Shown here: positions 61,900 to 64,000 of the stretch, one piece after another | How the letters are laid out: each line of letters starts with the position of its first letter | How positions within the stretch are numbered: position 1 is the first letter of the stretch | Origin: Nereocystis luetkeana | Taxonomy: Eukaryota; Sar; Phaeophyceae; Laminariales; Laminariaceae | Direction: 5' to 3' | DNA: 64,000 nt | Assembly: GCA_031213475.1 (NCBI GenBank) | Contig: JARUPZ010000018.1 | Location: 1,550,001-1,614,000, forward strand | Position numbers and translations under genes: made by a program | The notes under the pieces: model-generated | Database searches by the model: none | Told to the model about the DNA's origin: nothing | What the model saw: the letters and a program-made list of their open reading frames with translations, nothing else

Positions 61900-64000
61900 C
61901 TGCTTTGCACGCGAGCACAGAGCAGTGGACACACGTTTAGATTTTGGTTTTGCGGCGGCGAGCGAGCGAGCGAGCGAGCGCGTCGGGGTGGTTTCAGTTA
62001 CCATCATGGAGCTTTCATCAGCCGTTTTGGTTTCGTTTCGATTCGGCAGGAAGCGGGGGAAAGGAGGGGGGGGGGGGGGGAGGGGAGGGAGGGGCGGCCG
62101 AGGAAAAAATGTTCTGGTGGGTCGATAACTGCTGTGGCCGGCAGGAAGAGCTGACCGAGACGGGTTGGCTGCTTCTTAATCTGAAGCGCGCAGGTGCAGT
62201 CACTACTCTCCACCGAGACAAAGCGTCCTTCGACGGGCGCCGCTATAAACTTGCCACCCTCGCGGTGAAAACCTTTGTGACGATGACCGTACGCATTAGA
62301 CAGCGGGGGTGGAAGATTATGTTTAGCACGGGGAGAAAAACAAGATGCGCTGGGCATTCCACGAACATACACCGTGCCAAGCAAGTGTGCCCCAGCAGGA
62401 AATCGAGGCATCAAACGAGTAGCAGCTTGCGAGCCGGACAACCTGCGCGAAGACGATCATGGTCCGAGCGCCCCCTCTCCCCCCCCCCCGCCCTCCGGCC
62501 TTCCCTAAAGCATTGAATACAAAAAAATCAAGGCCGCCCAAAATGTTGACTGCAATTTCGTGCAGTCAACATTTCGATTTTCGCGCGAAGGTTTTACGAC
62601 TTGCGAACCGGGACGGCAACGGCATCTCGGCCTGACGGGACAAAGGCCGATCGCAACCGCGAACACGTCCTTATTTGTTTTTCGACTTTTCTTCGTGCGT
62701 TTGCGGCTGTGCGCATCAATACCTTTTTGAAAGCTCTCTTCAGTCCTTCGAGCTCCAAGCTTCGCAGCGCATTGAGCTGCGGCAGAACCTTGCACAGCGT
62801 AGTGAATAGTTCGACCTTGCAAAAAAAAGGGGGGGGTATACGGGGGGAAGCATCAAGAGAGCAGGCGGGGTGCTAGCTAGCTAGCTTATTGAACGTTGAG
62901 TGGGCCTCATGCGAGATTCGCGCGCCTGCGCCCGGCCGCCCGCTATGAGACGGATACGTATCGTTCAAGAGCATCAGCATTTGTTCAATAACCGATCCCT
63001 GTACGTCGACTAGCAAGGAAGCACCGTTGACGATCGGCAAACTCCCTGAAGCTTTCAGCCAAGTTTCGGCGAAAAGGAGGGTCTCATTCACGCAAGGCAG
63101 ATGGCAGACCTCGGGCCCACGACACAAAAAACGGCCCGCCTAACGGCTTCGGCCTGCCGAAATTAACTCATTCTGCAACCTAAACATAAAATTAGCGTGT
63201 TATTAACAGCGGACCTGTTTCCTCCTCGTGCATCGGAGGACCGCCCAAAAACAGCGACAACTCGGCTAGACACAACAGACACTCCCGAAAGAGAGCATAA
63301 CAAGAGCGCAAGAGAAATCCCCCCCATAAAAAAGCACGCAGCGTCCGAAACGTCCCTGAACGGTTACAAAAAAAAAAACTGCGTGCTCGAACTAAAATCG
63401 CGACAAACAACGCACACGCACACACACGAACCCACACACACAGACACAATCACACGTGACATGCGCCTCTATTTGTTCGTGTTTGTACACGAGGTCGTTG
63501 ATACGGCTTGTCATCCTGGTACCCCGACTGCCATTTTGTTTTTTGACCCTGCCCATCGGCAGAATACTTTGAGCTTTTTCACTACCACAGGCTGGATTAT
63601 TCTTCATGGCAATGACCTAGTGTGATATCAACAACAAACATCAGCACCAACACCAAGACCACCAACACCACCATCACCACCACCAACACCAACACCACCA
63701 TTACCAACACCACCACCACGTGGCAGTCGAGAGTTCTGCCCGTGCGACACACCTGCCCCGCCGGATCCCTCTCCATCGCCATCCCTCGACTGGAGCCGAG
63801 GGACCCCCGTCCCAACGGCTTGGCCAGGCCCGCCCGCTTCCGTACCAACGAGCACCTAGCCTGAGCCGCGCTGATCACCACGGAGCGCAACTCCCTGTGA
63901 GCCTCCTTGGTCCTGTCGACGGCGGGGGTAGCCCCAGAGGCCGCCGCCGACACCGGCACCGAACGCAGAGCGGAAGGGCCAGTGACGGTGAGTGTCGTGA
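61489..64000 (-). CDS. LRR protein gene, N-terminal exons (runs off the window)
   Basis: Gene-level entry for exons a to c; exon d at 58,687-58,863 continues it. Exons a, b, c and d all end in phase 0. The b-c and c-d joins keep the leucine-rich repeat register, so these are well supported. Candidate exons at 54,870, 51,544, 49,055 and 47,803 follow on the same strand with compatible phases and would add a long disordered Gly/Ala/Arg-rich C-terminus, giving a gene of over 16 kb in the window. That extension is inference; two genes are possible. The 5' end is beyond the right edge. Confidence 0.65.
62723..62815 (-). CDS. LRR exon b
   Basis: 31 codons: acceptor TTTTGCAAG|GTC after a T tract, VELFTTLCKVLPQLNALRSL, ELEGLKRAFKK, donor AAG|GTATTG. 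Followed by exon c it reads LRSLELEGL and then LKSLAVRHVRL, consecutive LRR cores at the right spacing. Confidence 0.72.
62873..63127 (-). CDS. Unrecognised ORF in the LRR intron
   Basis: 84 codons reading CRGPEVCHLPCVNETLLFAE and TWLKASGSLPIVNGASLLVD to STFNKLAS, stop at CTAGCTAGCTAG. Balanced composition suggests real or former coding sequence. No acceptor or donor in suitable phase was obvious, so it is left out of the gene model. A TE fragment or pseudo-exon is possible. Confidence 0.3.
   Translation of the reverse strand: MCRGPEVCHLPCVNETLLFAETWLKASGSLPIVNGASLLVDVQGSVIEQMLMLLNDTYPSHSGRPGAGARISHEAHSTFNKLAS
63635..63720. repeat. (CACCAN)n array
   Basis: ACCACCAACACC-type units, read GGTGTTGGTGGT on the gene strand, about 35 nt after the donor of LRR exon a. 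Confidence 0.9.
63753..64000 (-). CDS. LRR gene exon a, partial at window edge
   Basis: Open to the right edge without an acceptor. It reads TLTVTGPSALRSVPVSAAA, KEAHRELRSVVISAAQARC and RGMAMERDPAGQ, donor CAG|GTGTGT, phase 0. TLTVTGPSAL could be the end of an LRR; the rest is Arg/Ser/Ala-rich linker. Confidence 0.55.

Overview
This is nuclear DNA from a eukaryote. Conserved protein families are broken into short exons with clean GT-AG borders, separated by introns of 0.4 to 2.5 kb full of repeats. A nuclear bacterial-type fatty-acid synthase gene (FabF), high-GC codons, an AP-1 sigma protein starting like plant and protist versions, and degenerate TTAGGG-like DNA suggest an alga with large, repeat-rich introns. 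A photosynthetic stramenopile such as a brown alga is my best guess, by inference only.

Layout. 1-22 kb: no recognisable gene; an about 175-bp satellite, duplicated fragments, tRNA-like pieces, a few unexplained ORFs and many copies of one interspersed repeat (repeat A). 22,048-36,315 (minus): a complete ten-exon fabF (beta-ketoacyl-ACP synthase II) gene of 420 codons. 36.3-41.9 kb: minisatellite, tandem repeats, telomere-like motifs and a tRNA-like sequence. 41,883-45,688 (plus): a complete five-exon AP-1 clathrin adaptor sigma gene of 160 codons, whose first coding exon is only the ATG. 45.7-47.8 kb: intergenic. 47.8 kb to the right edge (minus): exons of a leucine-rich-repeat (LRR) protein. 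The LRR exons at 58.7-62.8 kb are well supported. Glycine/alanine-rich exons at 47.8-55.2 kb follow in matching phase and may be its C-terminal part.

The genes have no evident shared pathway: fatty-acid elongation, trans-Golgi/endosome vesicle traffic and a protein-binding scaffold.

The repeats are the most unusual part. Repeat A (about 520 bp) is always bounded by a homopolymer, poly(C) at its inferred 3' end, and most copies are truncated only at the other end, as for a retroposon. Several copies sit against splice sites, and a sister copy supplies the pyrimidine tract of AP1S exon 2. Two palindromic MITE families (B with TACGGGGGACC ends, C with a CCCTTTTAG core) are abundant, and one B copy is nested in a C copy. 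A 9-mer, TACC(A/T)GGTA, occurs 23 times where about 0.5 is expected by chance. Comparing repeat copies with and without it indicates a 7- to 8-bp insertion at a TA, which looks like a transposon footprint.
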